Source: Microbacteriaceae bacterium VKM Ac-2855
Lineage (GTDB): Bacteria; Actinomycetota; Actinomycetes; Actinomycetales; Microbacteriaceae
Assembly: GCA_013204985.1 (NCBI GenBank)
Contig: JABMLG010000001.1
Coordinates: 306,574 to 370,573, forward strand
Direction: 5' to 3'
DNA length: 64,000 bases
Shown here: in pieces, positions 1-9,907 of the stretch
Layout: each line of letters starts with the position of its first letter
Position numbering within the stretch: position 1 is the stretch's first letter
The notes under the pieces: generated by a model
What the model was told of the DNA's origin: nothing
Seen by the model: the letters and a program-made list of their open reading frames with translations, nothing else
The model's database searches: none
Position numbers and translations under genes: made by a program

Positions 1-190
1 GCACGGCGATCACGCCGGCGACGGGTACCTGCACCCACACCGGAGCACCGAGGAGGCCGGCGACGAGACCACCTGCGCTACCGATGGCCAGCATGAGGAA
101 CGTGAACTCGAGGGTCAGCATCTCGATGATCCCGAAGATCAGGACGAGGCTCAACCAGATGATCCATACGTACGGGGCCACAGCATCCAT
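1..190 (-). CDS. NfeD-like membrane protein, N-terminal part
   Basis: Only the first 63 codons lie in the window; the gene runs off the left edge. The ATG at 190 follows a purine-rich GGGAGGGA ribosome site about 8 bases upstream. The peptide starts MDAVAPYVWIIWL and forms one hydrophobic helix (about residues 8-25), then FTFLMLAIGSAGG and a second hydrophobic stretch around VWVQVPVAGVIAV. An E-M-L-T-LEFTF segment between helices is typical of the membrane part of NfeD/YbbK proteins, which carry a soluble OB-fold domain after the helices and act with stomatin-like proteins. The OB fold is outside the window, so the family call rests on the membrane part only. Confidence 0.6.
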   Translation of the reverse strand, partial: MDAVAPYVWIIWLSLVLIFGIIEMLTLEFTFLMLAIGSAGGLVAGLLGAPVWVQVPVAGVIAV

Positions 191-346
191 TGCTGTTCCC
201 TCCCCTCAATGAGTGACTTCCAGATTACCAAGGCCATGTGCGCCGCGGCTGATGGCGCGATGGGAGTTGGTATTCTCGGGTGCCGGGCCCACGCCCGGCC
301 GTGCTCGTACTCCCCGGCCGCCGCCGGGCACTCCAGGAGGTCTTCC

Positions 347-1111
347 GTGTCCAATCCCCTCGCAGCCGGCAGCCTCGACGGCAAGCGCATCCTCGTCACC
401 GGATCCTCCCGCGGCATCGGCGCCGACACGGCGAACTACTTCGCCGAAGCGGGCGCCAGCGTCGTGATCAACTACCGGTCGAAGGCCCCGCGGGCCAATA
501 AGCTGGTCGCCGCGATCACCGAGGCGGGTGGTTCGGCCTTCGCCGTCGCCGCCGACCTCACCGATGCCGCGTCGCGCGACGCGATGTTCGCCGAGGTCCA
601 GGAGAAGCTGGGCGGGCTCGACGTGCTGGTCCTGAACGCCTCCGGGGGAATGGAGAGCAACATGGGCGCCGACTACGCCATGGTGCTCAACCGCGACGCC
701 CAGCTCGCCACCCTCGACGCTGCGCTGCCGCTGCTGAGTGCGGGATCGCGGATCGTCTTCGTCACCAGCCACCAAGCCCACTTCATCCGCACCACGCCCA
801 CGATGCCGGAGTACGAGCCCGTCGCGCTGAGCAAGCGTGCCGGAGAGGACGCGCTGCTCGCGCGCATCCCGGAGCTGACGGAGAAGGGCATCGAGTTCGT
901 CGTCGTTTCCGGCGACATGATCGAAGGCACGATCACCGCCACCCTGCTCGAGCGCTCGAACCCCGGCGCGATCAGCTCGCGTCGCGAATCGGCCGGCAAG
1001 CTCTACAACGTGAGCGAGTTCGCTGCCGAGGTCGCCCTCGCCGCGGTCGAGCCGGTGCCCGCCGAGAACACCCGTCTGGTCGGCGACACCTCCGACTTCG
1101 CCGTCGAGTAG
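347..1111 (+). CDS. SDR family oxidoreductase with atypical active site
   Basis: Short-chain dehydrogenase of 254 aa, probably cytosolic and NAD(P)-dependent. The GTG at 347 is chosen because AGGAGG lies at 335-340 with ideal spacing and the protein then begins just before the Rossmann strand; an earlier ATG at 209 would add 46 non-homologous residues. The dinucleotide motif TGSSRGIG is clear, and an NASGG segment stands where NNAG is usual. The catalytic region is odd: a serine is present in VTSHQAH, but the usual Y-x3-K is replaced by a Y-x6-K arrangement (YEPVALSK). Substrate unknown. The Nudix gene starts 4 bases after the stop, so the two are probably cotranscribed. Confidence 0.8.
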   Translation: MSNPLAAGSLDGKRILVTGSSRGIGADTANYFAEAGASVVINYRSKAPRANKLVAAITEAGGSAFAVAADLTDAASRDAMFAEVQEKLGGLDVLVLNASGGMESNMGADYAMVLNRDAQLATLDAALPLLSAGSRIVFVTSHQAHFIRTTPTMPEYEPVALSKRAGEDALLARIPELTEKGIEFVVVSGDMIEGTITATLLERSNPGAISSRRESAGKLYNVSEFAAEVALAAVEPVPAENTRLVGDTSDFAVE

Positions 1112-1115
1112 CCGC

Positions 1116-1577
1116 GTGCCCGACTCCCACCGCCGGGTCTCGCGCATCCTGCTCGTCGACGAGCGCGACCGGATCCTCCTGATGCTCACCGACTTCCCTC
1201 GGCTGCGGGAGCCCGTGATCCGCTGGATCACTCCCGGAGGGGGAGTCGACGACGGCGAGAGCTATCGCGAGGGTGCCCTGCGCGAGCTCTGGGAGGAGAC
1301 GGGGCTCCGGATCGAGGATCCGGGTGAGCCCGTCTGGGCGCTCGACAGCACGGCGGTACTGGCGGACGGTTCGACGCAGTTCAGTCACAGCGAGTTCTAT
1401 CTCGTACGCACCGCTCACTTCGATCCCGTGGACGAGCACTGGATGGCGGACGAGTTCGTCGATATCCGCGAGGTGCGGTGGTGGAGTCTCGACGAGCTCG
1501 CGTCGACCGCGGACGATGTCGCGCCGGTGGGTCTGTCCCAGCGGCTCCAGGAGCTGCTGGGTCGACCCGTCACCTGA
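1116..1577 (+). CDS. Nudix hydrolase
   Basis: Small (153 aa) cytosolic pyrophosphohydrolase that would cleave a nucleoside diphosphate linked to another moiety. The Nudix box is perfect: G-x5-E-x7-REL-W-EE-T-GL, around residues 33-55 of the protein, following a PGGGVDDGE turn; its glutamates bind the catalytic metals. The GTG start at 1116 is 4 bases after the SDR stop, indicating an operon with it. The substrate cannot be predicted from sequence; MutT-like housecleaning and ADP-ribose or NADH hydrolysis are all possible. Confidence 0.88.
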   Translation: MPDSHRRVSRILLVDERDRILLMLTDFPRLREPVIRWITPGGGVDDGESYREGALRELWEETGLRIEDPGEPVWALDSTAVLADGSTQFSHSEFYLVRTAHFDPVDEHWMADEFVDIREVRWWSLDELASTADDVAPVGLSQRLQELLGRPVT

Positions 1578-1590
1578 GTAGGCTGACGCG

Positions 1591-3582
1591 GTGCGCATCC
1601 CGGATCTCGACGACCTGATCACCCTGTCGCGGCCGTCGGTCGCTCCGGATGGTCGGACGGCAGTCGTCGCCGCCTCGAGGCCGGATCTCGCGGGCGATCG
1701 GTACACCGGACAGCTGTGGCTCTTCGCGGTCGACGGTGCCACGCCGGGTCGCCGCCTGACGCGCGGGATCCGCGACAGCGCCCCGGCCTACGCGCCGAAC
1801 GGGCGGGTGATCGCCTTCCTCCGCGAAGACGGCTCCGGCCGCGCGCAGGTGCACATCGTCGACGCGCGAGGCGGAGAGCCGTTGCGGATCACCGACGCGC
1901 CGCTCGGAGTCTCGGAGCTCGCCTGGGCGCCGGATTCCGCTCGCCTCGCCGTCATCGCTCGCGTCCCGGAGGGCGGCCGATACGGCACGGATCCGGCTGT
2001 CGGAGCGGATGCCGAGCCGCCGCGGCGCATCGATAGGCTCCGCTGGTCGAGCAACGGTGTGGGGTACGTGCTCGACCGGCCGGCGCACCTGCACGTGCTG
2101 CGGGTGCCGGACCTCGCCGCGGAGCCGCCGGTTCCGCCCATCGACCCATCATCAGCGCATCCGGTCGGCCCGGAGCTGCGCCGCCTCTCGTCGGGACGGT
2201 TCGACCACTCGTCGCCGCAGTTCTCGCCGGACGGTTCACTGATCAGCGTGATCGCCGCCCGCCACGCGGGTCGCGACGATGACCGACGCACGGGTCTCTA
2301 CGGCTTCGTCAGCGACGGCAGCGTCCGGGAGCCGATCCTGTTGTCGGGAGCTGGGCCCGATCTGGGCATCTCGGCCTCCTGCTGGCTGCCCGATGGTCGG
2401 ATCGCGGTCGTCGCCGTTCATCTCGGTCCGAGCGGGCGCGACTTCGTCGGGCGCGACTGCGCGGTTCATCGCTTCGAACTCGACGGCAGCGTCCGACGGC
2501 TCACCGGTGCCGGATTCGATGCGGCCGAAGGTGCGCCTCTCGGTGAGGTCGATGGCCGCATCCTCGCTCACCGACGCTCCCGCGGCCGGGTCTCGCTCGT
2601 CGCTGTCGACGACGACGGCATCGAATCGTTGATCGACGGTGACGTCGAGGTGCTCGGGCACGGGGTCGGCGGCGGGTGCGTCGTCGCGACGGCAGCGGAT
2701 GCGAGCAGCCCCGGCGAACTGATGACGGTCGGCGGCGCTCGGCTCAGCGCCTTCGCCGCGCCGCTCGCCGACGAGCTCGTTCGCCCGGTGGAGATCACCG
2801 CGGAGGGTCGAGACGGGTATCCGCTGCACGGCTGGGTCGCCGTCCCCGACGGGAACGGGCCGCATCCGACGCTGCTGATGATCCACGGCGGTCCGTTCTC
2901 GCAGTACTCGGTTTCGCTGCTCGACGAGGTCCAGATCCTCGTTTCCGCGGGCTATGCCGTCGTATTCGGCAACCCTCGCGGCTCGGCCGGATACGGCGAG
3001 GCTCACGCTCGGGCGATCCGCGGAGCACTCGGAACCGTCGACGCCGACGACGCCCTCGACCTCCTCGACGCCGCTCTCGCTCACGATCCCCGGCTCGACG
3101 CGGCGCGGGTCGGGATCCTGGGCGGTTCGTACGGCGGCTATCTGACCGCCTGGATCATCGCGCACGAGCATCGCTTCGCCGCGGCGATCGTGGAGCGCGG
3201 GTATCTCGATCCGGAGGCCTTCGTGGGCACCTCCGACATCGGAATGTTCTTCAGCGACGAATACGTGGGTGTGACCCCTTCCGACTACGCCCGCCAGAGC
3301 CCGCAAGCCGTCGTCGCGTCGGTGCGGACTCCGACGTTGGTGATCCACTCCGAGCGCGACCTCCGCTGCCCACTGGGCCAGGCGGAACGGTACTTCACCG
3401 CGCTGCGGCGCAACGGCGTCGATGCCGAGATGCTGATCTTCCCGGGCGAGAATCATGAACTCAGCCGTTCCGGGCGGCCCCGCCATCGAGCGCAACGTTT
3501 CGAAGCGATCCTCGAATGGTGGGAGCGCCACCTCCCCGTTCGGGGCCGCGCCGAAGCGGCGACCAGCCCGCTGGCGCCTTAG
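1591..3582 (+). CDS. S9 family peptidase (acylaminoacyl/dipeptidyl peptidase type)
   Basis: Prolyl-oligopeptidase-family serine peptidase of 663 aa, the usual length. The N-terminal ~380 residues are repeats of WD40-like beta-propeller blades (PDGR, SPDG and AWAPDSARLAV motifs) that filter small peptides into the active site. The C-terminal alpha/beta-hydrolase domain carries the nucleophile in GGSYGG (near 3121-3138), the acid in HSERDLRCP and the histidine in GENHELS. No signal peptide is seen, so it is probably cytosolic. A TAGGCT -10 box at 1579-1584 lies 6 bases before the GTG, suggesting a leaderless transcript separate from the Nudix gene. Confidence 0.9.
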   Translation: MRIPDLDDLITLSRPSVAPDGRTAVVAASRPDLAGDRYTGQLWLFAVDGATPGRRLTRGIRDSAPAYAPNGRVIAFLREDGSGRAQVHIVDARGGEPLRITDAPLGVSELAWAPDSARLAVIARVPEGGRYGTDPAVGADAEPPRRIDRLRWSSNGVGYVLDRPAHLHVLRVPDLAAEPPVPPIDPSSAHPVGPELRRLSSGRFDHSSPQFSPDGSLISVIAARHAGRDDDRRTGLYGFVSDGSVREPILLSGAGPDLGISASCWLPDGRIAVVAVHLGPSGRDFVGRDCAVHRFELDGSVRRLTGAGFDAAEGAPLGEVDGRILAHRRSRGRVSLVAVDDDGIESLIDGDVEVLGHGVGGGCVVATAADASSPGELMTVGGARLSAFAAPLADELVRPVEITAEGRDGYPLHGWVAVPDGNGPHPTLLMIHGGPFSQYSVSLLDEVQILVSAGYAVVFGNPRGSAGYGEAHARAIRGALGTVDADDALDLLDAALAHDPRLDAARVGILGGSYGGYLTAWIIAHEHRFAAAIVERGYLDPEAFVGTSDIGMFFSDEYVGVTPSDYARQSPQAVVASVRTPTLVIHSERDLRCPLGQAERYFTALRRNGVDAEMLIFPGENHELSRSGRPRHRAQRFEAILEWWERHLPVRGRAEAATSPLAP

Positions 3583-3592
3583 GCTTACCTGA
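3580..3592 (+). promoter_or_regulatory. Leaderless -10 box of the mevalonate operon
   Basis: TAGGCT at 3580-3585 overlaps the TAG stop of the S9 peptidase and ends 7 bases before the ATG of mevalonate kinase. In actinobacteria this spacing places the transcription start at or beside the ATG, giving a leaderless mRNA for the whole mevalonate operon. Confidence 0.5.
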
Positions 3593-4575
3593 ATGAGTTC
3601 GGCAGTTGTCTCGAACGGACCCCACGGTTCCGGCGAGCCCCAGATATCCCGACTCGTCGGACACGGCACCGCTCACGCGAAGGTGATCCTGCTCGGCGAG
3701 CACTCCGTCGTCTACGGACTTCCGGCCGTCGCCCTGCCGATCCTGCGGCTGGCCGTACGAGCGCAGGCGACCGAGATCTCCGGCGCGTCGCGCCTCGACA
3801 CCGAAGGGTACGACGGCACCCTCGCGGACGCACCGGCGAGTGTGGCTCCGCTGGTGACTGCGGTGTCCGCCACCCTCGCGGCGCTCGGGCGTCCCGGCGC
3901 GTCCGTCGCGGTGCGGTTGCGCAGCGACTTCCCGATCGGCCGCGGGCTGGGGTCGAGCGCCGCCGCTGCGAACGCGATCGTCGACGCTCTGTGCGTCCTC
4001 TTCGACGCGGACCCGGACGAACAGGAACGCTTCGACCTCGTTCAGGCCGCCGAGCGCGTGGCGCACGGTACGCCGAGCGGTCTGGACGCCCGCACCACGC
4101 GCGCCGCGCATCCGCTTCGCTTCGTGGCCGGCGCGGCCGAGCGGGTGCCGGTCGATTTCGGCACCGACTTCATCGTCGCCGACACCGGTCTGCGCGGTGA
4201 GACGCGCCGAGCGGTCGCCGTCGTGCGCGCAGCCGTCGACAGCGAGCCGGATGCACGCCGACGACTGGACCGCCTCGCGGAGCTGACCGAGACGGCGGCC
4301 GTCTGCTTGGCGAGCGACGATCGAGCGGCACTGGGCGAGGCGATGGACGAAGCGCACGGGATCCTGACCGGATTGGGCGTCGGTCACCCCGCGCTCGACG
4401 CCGTCGTCCTCGCCGCGCGGAACGCCGGTGCGCTCGGCGCGAAACTCACGGGCAGTGGGCAGGGCGGATGCGTGATCGCGCTCGCGCCGAGCCCGGCCGA
4501 ATCGGAACGGATCGCGGACGCGATGCTCGCGGCGGGAGCCGTCTCGAGTTGGGTCGTCCGAGCAGGGGAGTACCA

Positions 4576-4579
<4 letters not shown>
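3593..4579 (+). CDS. mvk: Mevalonate kinase
   Basis: GHMP-family kinase of 328 aa that phosphorylates mevalonate at the 5-hydroxyl using ATP. The N-terminal motif HAKVILLGEHSVVYG is diagnostic of mevalonate kinase, followed by the glycine-rich ATP loop GRGLGSSAAAANA (motif II) and the C-terminal KLTGSGQGG motif III. It is the first gene of a tightly packed operon; its TGA overlaps the GTG start of the next gene (GTGA at 4576-4579). There is no ribosome site directly ahead of the ATG, consistent with leaderless expression. Confidence 0.93.
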
Positions 4580-5579
<1,000 letters not shown>

Positions 5580-5583
<4 letters not shown>

Positions 5584-6764
5584 TCGAGGTCCGTTCGCCG
5601 GGCAAGCTCTTCATCGCGGGGGAGTACGCCGTCGTCGAGCCGGGGCATCCCGCCGTGCTCGTCGCTGTCGACCGCTGCGTCACCGTGCGGCTCGAGCCCT
5701 CCGAGAACGAGGGGCGCGTGTTCTCCGAGCAGTACGGTCGCGCGCCCGTGATCTGGCGCCGCGATCACCGCGGCGTCGTGATCGGCGCGGAGGATCGTCC
5801 GCTCGATCACGTCCTCTCCGCCATCCGCGTGGTCGAGTCGTTGGCTGCCGAGCTCGGCGTCGCGCCACGGTTCTCCACGCTGACCATCACCAGCGAGCTC
5901 GACGACGCCGACGGCCGCAAGTTCGGTCTGGGTTCCAGCGCCGCCGTCACGGTGGCGACGGTCCGCGCGTTGGACGAGTTCTACCGGCTCGACCTCAGCC
6001 GCACGCAGATCCTGAAGCTCGCGATCCTCTCGACGGTGGACGTCAATCCGGCAGCCTCGGGCGGCGACGTCGCGGCGAGCGTTTTCGGCGGCTGGCTGCG
6101 CTACAGCTCGCCGGATCGCCTGCATGTCCGCGACGTCCGGCACGGCTCGGGAGTGCTCGCCGCTCTGCGGGATCCGTGGCGAGGCCTCGAGCTGGATCGT
6201 CTGGCTCCGCCGTCGTCTCTGCGGCTCCTGGTGGGTTGGACGGGGAAGCCGGCGTCGACCGCTCGTCTGGTCGACGAGTTGCAATCGCGTAAATGGGCGG
6301 AGTCGGCTCACTACACGGCCTTCCTCGCCGACTCCCGCCGGGCCGTCGATGCCCTCAGCCGCGGCCTGAACTCCGACGAACCCGAGCAGGTGCTCGCCGC
6401 TATCCACTCAGCGCGTCGGACGCTCGTCGCCCTCGGCAACGATGCCGGCATGGACATCGAGACCGACGCGCTGCGCGCCCTCTGCGACGTCGCCGACGGA
6501 CACGGCGGCGCTGCGAAGTCCTCGGGTGCCGGTGGCGGCGACTGCGGCATCGCGCTCCTCGATCGCGGCACCACGGTGCACGAAGTCGAGAAGGCGTGGG
6601 CCGAGGCCGGAATCGAGCGCCTGCCGCTCACCGTGCACCGCCCGACCGGAATCATCGACGCCGTGTACACCAGTCGCGACGGCTCGCTCGCCGAGCCGCC
6701 TGCGCATCCCACACATCACGAGTCGCACCACACGGGTGGACGCGCCAGCAAGGAGAACAGATGA
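5580..6764 (+). CDS. mvaK2: Phosphomevalonate kinase
   Basis: Adds the second phosphate to 5-phosphomevalonate. The 394-aa protein starts MIEVRSPGKLFIAGEYAV, the signature of the bacterial GHMP-type enzyme; the ATP loop is KFGLGSSAAVTVAT and the C-terminal motif is AKSSGAGGGDCGIAL. The ATG at 5580 overlaps the stop of mvaD (ATGA). A histidine-rich, low-complexity tail of about 20 residues (HPTHHESHHTGG) follows the folded part. In other actinobacterial mevalonate clusters an isopentenyl-diphosphate isomerase gene normally follows here; in this window HMG-CoA reductase follows directly. Confidence 0.93.
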
Positions 6765-7825
6765 GCAGCACCGGACGTCTCGCCGCGGAGGACACCTTCG
6801 CGCCCGTCCCGATGCGCTGGGTCGGGCCGGTCCGACTCAGCGGCAATGTGATGACGGGGGAGCAGGAGATCCCGCTCGCAACGTTCGAGAGCCCCCTGTG
6901 GCCCTCGGTGCGGCGCGGGGCGCGCATCTCGACGCTCGTGCCGGGCGGCATCCGCGCGACTCTCGTCGATGAGCGGATGAGTCGCTCCGTCCTCTTCGAA
7001 GTCGACAACGCCGGCGACGCCCTGCTGGCTCTGCGCGAGATCGAAGCGTCTCTGCCGGACCTGCAGGACGTAGTACGGCAGACGAGCAAGTTCGCGCAGC
7101 TGATCGAGGTGCACTCGCAGATCGTCGGCAACCTGTTCTTCCTACGCCTCGAGTTCCGCACCGGGGACGCCGCGGGCCACAACATGGTCACGCTCGCGTC
7201 GGATGCACTGATGCCCTACCTGATCCAGCGCTGGCCGCAGCTGCGCTACGGCTCGATCTCGGGCAACTACTGCTCCGATAAGAAGGCCACCGCTGTCAAC
7301 GGCATCCTCGGTCGCGGCAAGAACGTGATCACCGAGATGACGATCCCGCGCGCGATCGTCGAGCGTTTCCTGCACACGACGCCCGAGAAGATCGTCGCGC
7401 TGAACGTGCGCAAGAACCTGATCGGCACGATCGTGGCCGGCGGCCTGCGCAGCGCGAACGCCCACTACGCGAACATGCTGCTCGCCTTCTACCTCGCTAC
7501 CGGGCAGGATGCGGCGAACATCGTCGAAGGGTCGCAGGGAGTCACGCACGCCGAGGTGCACGACGGCGACCTCTACTTCTCCTGCACGCTGCCCAACCTG
7601 ATCGTCGGCTCCGTCGGCAACGGCAAGGGGCTCGGCTTCGCCGACGAGAACCTCGCCAGGTTGGGCTGTCGGGACGACCGCGAACCGGGCGCCAACGCTC
7701 GGCGGCTCGCCGTGCTCTGCGCCGCCTCGGTATTCTGCGGCGAACTCTCGCTGCTCGCCGCTCAGACCAATCCCGGTGAGCTCATGGCAGCCCACCTCTC
7801 GTTCGAACGGACCCCTCAGAAGTGA
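6761..7825 (+). CDS. mvaA: Hydroxymethylglutaryl-CoA reductase
   Basis: Reduces HMG-CoA to mevalonate, the committed step. The 354-aa protein shows the catalytic glutamate in TFESPLWPS, the lysine in SGNYCSDKKA and the aspartate region GQDAANIVEGSQ, with the C-terminal GNGKGLGFADENL segment. The ATG at 6761 overlaps the phosphomevalonate kinase stop and is preceded by AAGGAG at 6750-6755. Its stop overlaps the GTG of the synthase gene (GTGA at 7822-7825). There are no membrane helices, so it is a soluble bacterial enzyme. Confidence 0.93.
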   Translation: MSSTGRLAAEDTFAPVPMRWVGPVRLSGNVMTGEQEIPLATFESPLWPSVRRGARISTLVPGGIRATLVDERMSRSVLFEVDNAGDALLALREIEASLPDLQDVVRQTSKFAQLIEVHSQIVGNLFFLRLEFRTGDAAGHNMVTLASDALMPYLIQRWPQLRYGSISGNYCSDKKATAVNGILGRGKNVITEMTIPRAIVERFLHTTPEKIVALNVRKNLIGTIVAGGLRSANAHYANMLLAFYLATGQDAANIVEGSQGVTHAEVHDGDLYFSCTLPNLIVGSVGNGKGLGFADENLARLGCRDDREPGANARRLAVLCAASVFCGELSLLAAQTNPGELMAAHLSFERTPQK

Positions 7826-9006
7826 CCATCGCCTCCGCCTCGCCGTCGATCGGCATCCACGACATCGCATTCGCCACCGCCGGCAACGTCGTCGACCTCG
7901 CCGAACTCGCCACTCGGTTCGGTGTCGACGTCGCCAAGTACCGGGTCGGGCTCGGGCAGGACGAGATGAGTGTGCCGGCCGCCGATGAGGACATCGTCAC
8001 GATGGCCGCTGATGCCGCCAAGCAGATCATCGACCGACACGGTTCGGCGGGCATCCGCACGCTCCTTTTCGCCACGGAGTCGGGCATCGATCAGTCCAAG
8101 GCCGCCGGCGTGTACGTGCACCGGCTGCTGGATCTGCCCGAGAACGTCCGCGTCGTCGAGCTGAAGCAGGCCTGCTACTCGGCCACGGCCGCCCTCCAGT
8201 TCGCGGTCGCGCTGGTCGCTCGTCGTCCGGGCGATCGTGTTCTCGTGATCGCCAGCGATGTGGCGCGCTACGAGCTCGACGGTCCGGCGGAGCCGACGCA
8301 GGGTGCCGGCGCGATCGCGATGCTCGTGTCGGCCGACCCGGCGATCCTCGAGATCGAACCGGCCACCGGGATCTCGACCCGGGATGTGATGGACTTCTGG
8401 CGGCCGAACCATCGCCGCACGGCGATCGTCGACGGCAAGCTCTCGATCGTCGCCTACCAGAACGCCGTCGAGAGCGCGTGGCGGGATTTCGTCGCACAGG
8501 GCGGCGCATCCTTCGACGACGTCGCCTACTTCTGCTATCACCAGCCCTTCACGCGGATGGCGGTCAAGGCGCACAAGCACCTCGCGAAGGTGCTCGGTTC
8601 CGGTCATGACGCCGCAGCACTCGCCGAGCAGATCGAGGCGACCACGGCGTACAACCGCCGGATCGGCAACAGCTACACCGCGTCGGTGTACCTCGCCTTC
8701 CTCGCGCTGCTCGACAGCGACATCGATCTCACCGGCGAGCGGATCGGGTTCCTCAGCTACGGATCCGGCGCGGTCGCGGAATGCTTCACGGGTCTCATCC
8801 GCCCGGGTTATCGGGATGCGTTGCGCTCTGAGGCGAACCGGGCGCGCCTGGATGCACGAACCAGCGTGGCCGACGCGCGGTACCTGGAGCTCGTCCGCGG
8901 GGCCGCATCGGCCGACGTGAGCAATTCCGACAGGGCGCGCGAGACGACAGGCCCGTTCCGGTTCGGCGGCATCAGCGACGACCGGCGGGTGTACGAATCC
9001 GTCTGA
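7822..9006 (+). CDS. mvaS: Hydroxymethylglutaryl-CoA synthase
   Basis: Condenses acetyl-CoA with acetoacetyl-CoA to HMG-CoA. The 394-aa thiolase-fold protein has the nucleophilic cysteine in LKQACYSATAAL, the upstream ATESGIDQSKA motif, the histidine in CYHQPFTRMAVKAH and a C-terminal LSYGSGAVAECF motif. The GTG start overlaps the reductase stop. It ends the mevalonate operon, which encodes every step from acetoacetyl-CoA to IPP except a dedicated acetoacetyl-CoA thiolase. No terminator hairpin is evident before the next gene. Confidence 0.93.
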   Translation: MTIASASPSIGIHDIAFATAGNVVDLAELATRFGVDVAKYRVGLGQDEMSVPAADEDIVTMAADAAKQIIDRHGSAGIRTLLFATESGIDQSKAAGVYVHRLLDLPENVRVVELKQACYSATAALQFAVALVARRPGDRVLVIASDVARYELDGPAEPTQGAGAIAMLVSADPAILEIEPATGISTRDVMDFWRPNHRRTAIVDGKLSIVAYQNAVESAWRDFVAQGGASFDDVAYFCYHQPFTRMAVKAHKHLAKVLGSGHDAAALAEQIEATTAYNRRIGNSYTASVYLAFLALLDSDIDLTGERIGFLSYGSGAVAECFTGLIRPGYRDALRSEANRARLDARTSVADARYLELVRGAASADVSNSDRARETTGPFRFGGISDDRRVYESV

Positions 9007-9033
9007 CGCCGGGAGGCCACCCTCTCGCACGGG

Positions 9034-9046
9034 TACGATCGCGGGT
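9034..9046 (+). promoter_or_regulatory. Leaderless -10 box before the AraC-type gene
   Basis: TACGAT at 9034-9039 ends 7 bases before the GTG at 9047. The spacing matches a leaderless actinobacterial promoter, so this regulator is probably transcribed separately from the mevalonate operon. Confidence 0.45.
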
Positions 9047-9484
9047 GTGAGCAAGACGGACGCGCAGCAGAGATTGCACGATCTCGCGCGCCTGCGCCGC
9101 ATCCGTGATCGGATCGACCGCGAGTACGCTCAGCCGCTCGACGTCGAAGCGCTGGCTCTCGGCGAACACATGTCGTCGGGTCATCTCAGCCGGGAGTTCA
9201 AGGCCGCCTTCGGCGAGTCGCCGTACAGCTACCTGATGACACGACGCATCGAACGCGCGATGACCCTGTTGCGTCGTGGTGATCTGAGTGTCACCGAGGT
9301 CTGCTTCGCCGTCGGCGGTTCGTCGCTGGGGACGTTCAGCACGCGTTTCACCGAGCTGGTCGGGGTGCCGCCGAGCGTCTATCGCGAGCAGGCCGTGCAC
9401 ACCGAGGGCATGCCGTCCTGCGTGGCGAAGCAGGTCACCCGACCGATCAGGAATCGAGAAGCGACCGGCGCGGCCCGACGCTAA
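9047..9484 (+). CDS. AraC-type HTH regulator, DNA-binding domain only
   Basis: 145-aa protein that is almost entirely a double helix-turn-helix AraC/XylS domain: the first HTH is LDVEALALGEHMSSGHLSREF, read as LDVEALALGEHM then SSGHLSREF, and the second is SVTEVCFAVGGSS followed by FSTRFTELVGVPPSVYR. The usual N-terminal sensing or dimerisation domain is missing, so it may act with a partner or respond through abundance (MarA/SoxS style). It sits 10 bases before a VOC gene and a UvrA-like ABC gene, which are its likely targets. Confidence 0.85.
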   Translation: MSKTDAQQRLHDLARLRRIRDRIDREYAQPLDVEALALGEHMSSGHLSREFKAAFGESPYSYLMTRRIERAMTLLRRGDLSVTEVCFAVGGSSLGTFSTRFTELVGVPPSVYREQAVHTEGMPSCVAKQVTRPIRNREATGAARR

Positions 9485-9494
9485 CGTGACAGCC
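9482..9494 (+). promoter_or_regulatory. Leaderless -10 box before the VOC gene
   Basis: TAACGT at 9482-9487 overlaps the TAA stop of the AraC-type gene and ends 7 bases before the ATG at 9495, the spacing of a leaderless promoter. Confidence 0.45.
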
Positions 9495-9905
9495 ATGAAC
9501 ATCAGCATCCACTCCAGCTTCCTTCCGCAGAACGATCCGGATGCGGCGGTCGCGTTCTACCGCGACGCGCTCGGTTTCGAGGTCCGCATGGACGTGGGCT
9601 ACGAAGGCCTGCGGTGGATCACCGTCGGGCCCGTCGATCAGCCCGAGACCTCGATCGTGCTCTACCCGCCGACCGCCACCCCGGGGATCACGGAGGACGA
9701 GCAGCGTGTCATCACCGAGATGATGGCGAAGGGCACCTACGGCAGCCTGCTGCTGGCGACTCCGGATCTCGACGCGACCTTCGAGAAGGTGCAGGCCAGC
9801 GGCGCCGAGGTCGTTCAGGAGCCCACCGACCAACCGTACGGTGTCCGCGACAGCGCCTTCCGCGACCCCGCCGGCAACATGATCCGGATCCAGGAGAAGC
9901 GCTGA
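9495..9905 (+). CDS. VOC-superfamily (glyoxalase/bleomycin-resistance type) protein
   Basis: 136-aa vicinal-oxygen-chelate protein with two beta-alpha-beta-beta-beta modules: FLPQNDPDAAVAFYRDALGF at the start and LLLATPDLDATFEKVQASGAE in the second half, ending with RDSAFRDPAGNMIRIQEK. The terminal D-P-x-GN-x-IRIQE carries a conserved metal-ligand glutamate. Members are metal-dependent isomerases, dioxygenases or drug-sequestering proteins; which applies here is not visible. The ATG at 9495 follows a leaderless box, and the UvrA-like gene starts 3 bases after the stop, so both probably share a transcript. Confidence 0.88.
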   Translation: MNISIHSSFLPQNDPDAAVAFYRDALGFEVRMDVGYEGLRWITVGPVDQPETSIVLYPPTATPGITEDEQRVITEMMAKGTYGSLLLATPDLDATFEKVQASGAEVVQEPTDQPYGVRDSAFRDPAGNMIRIQEKR

Positions 9906-9907
9906 CC

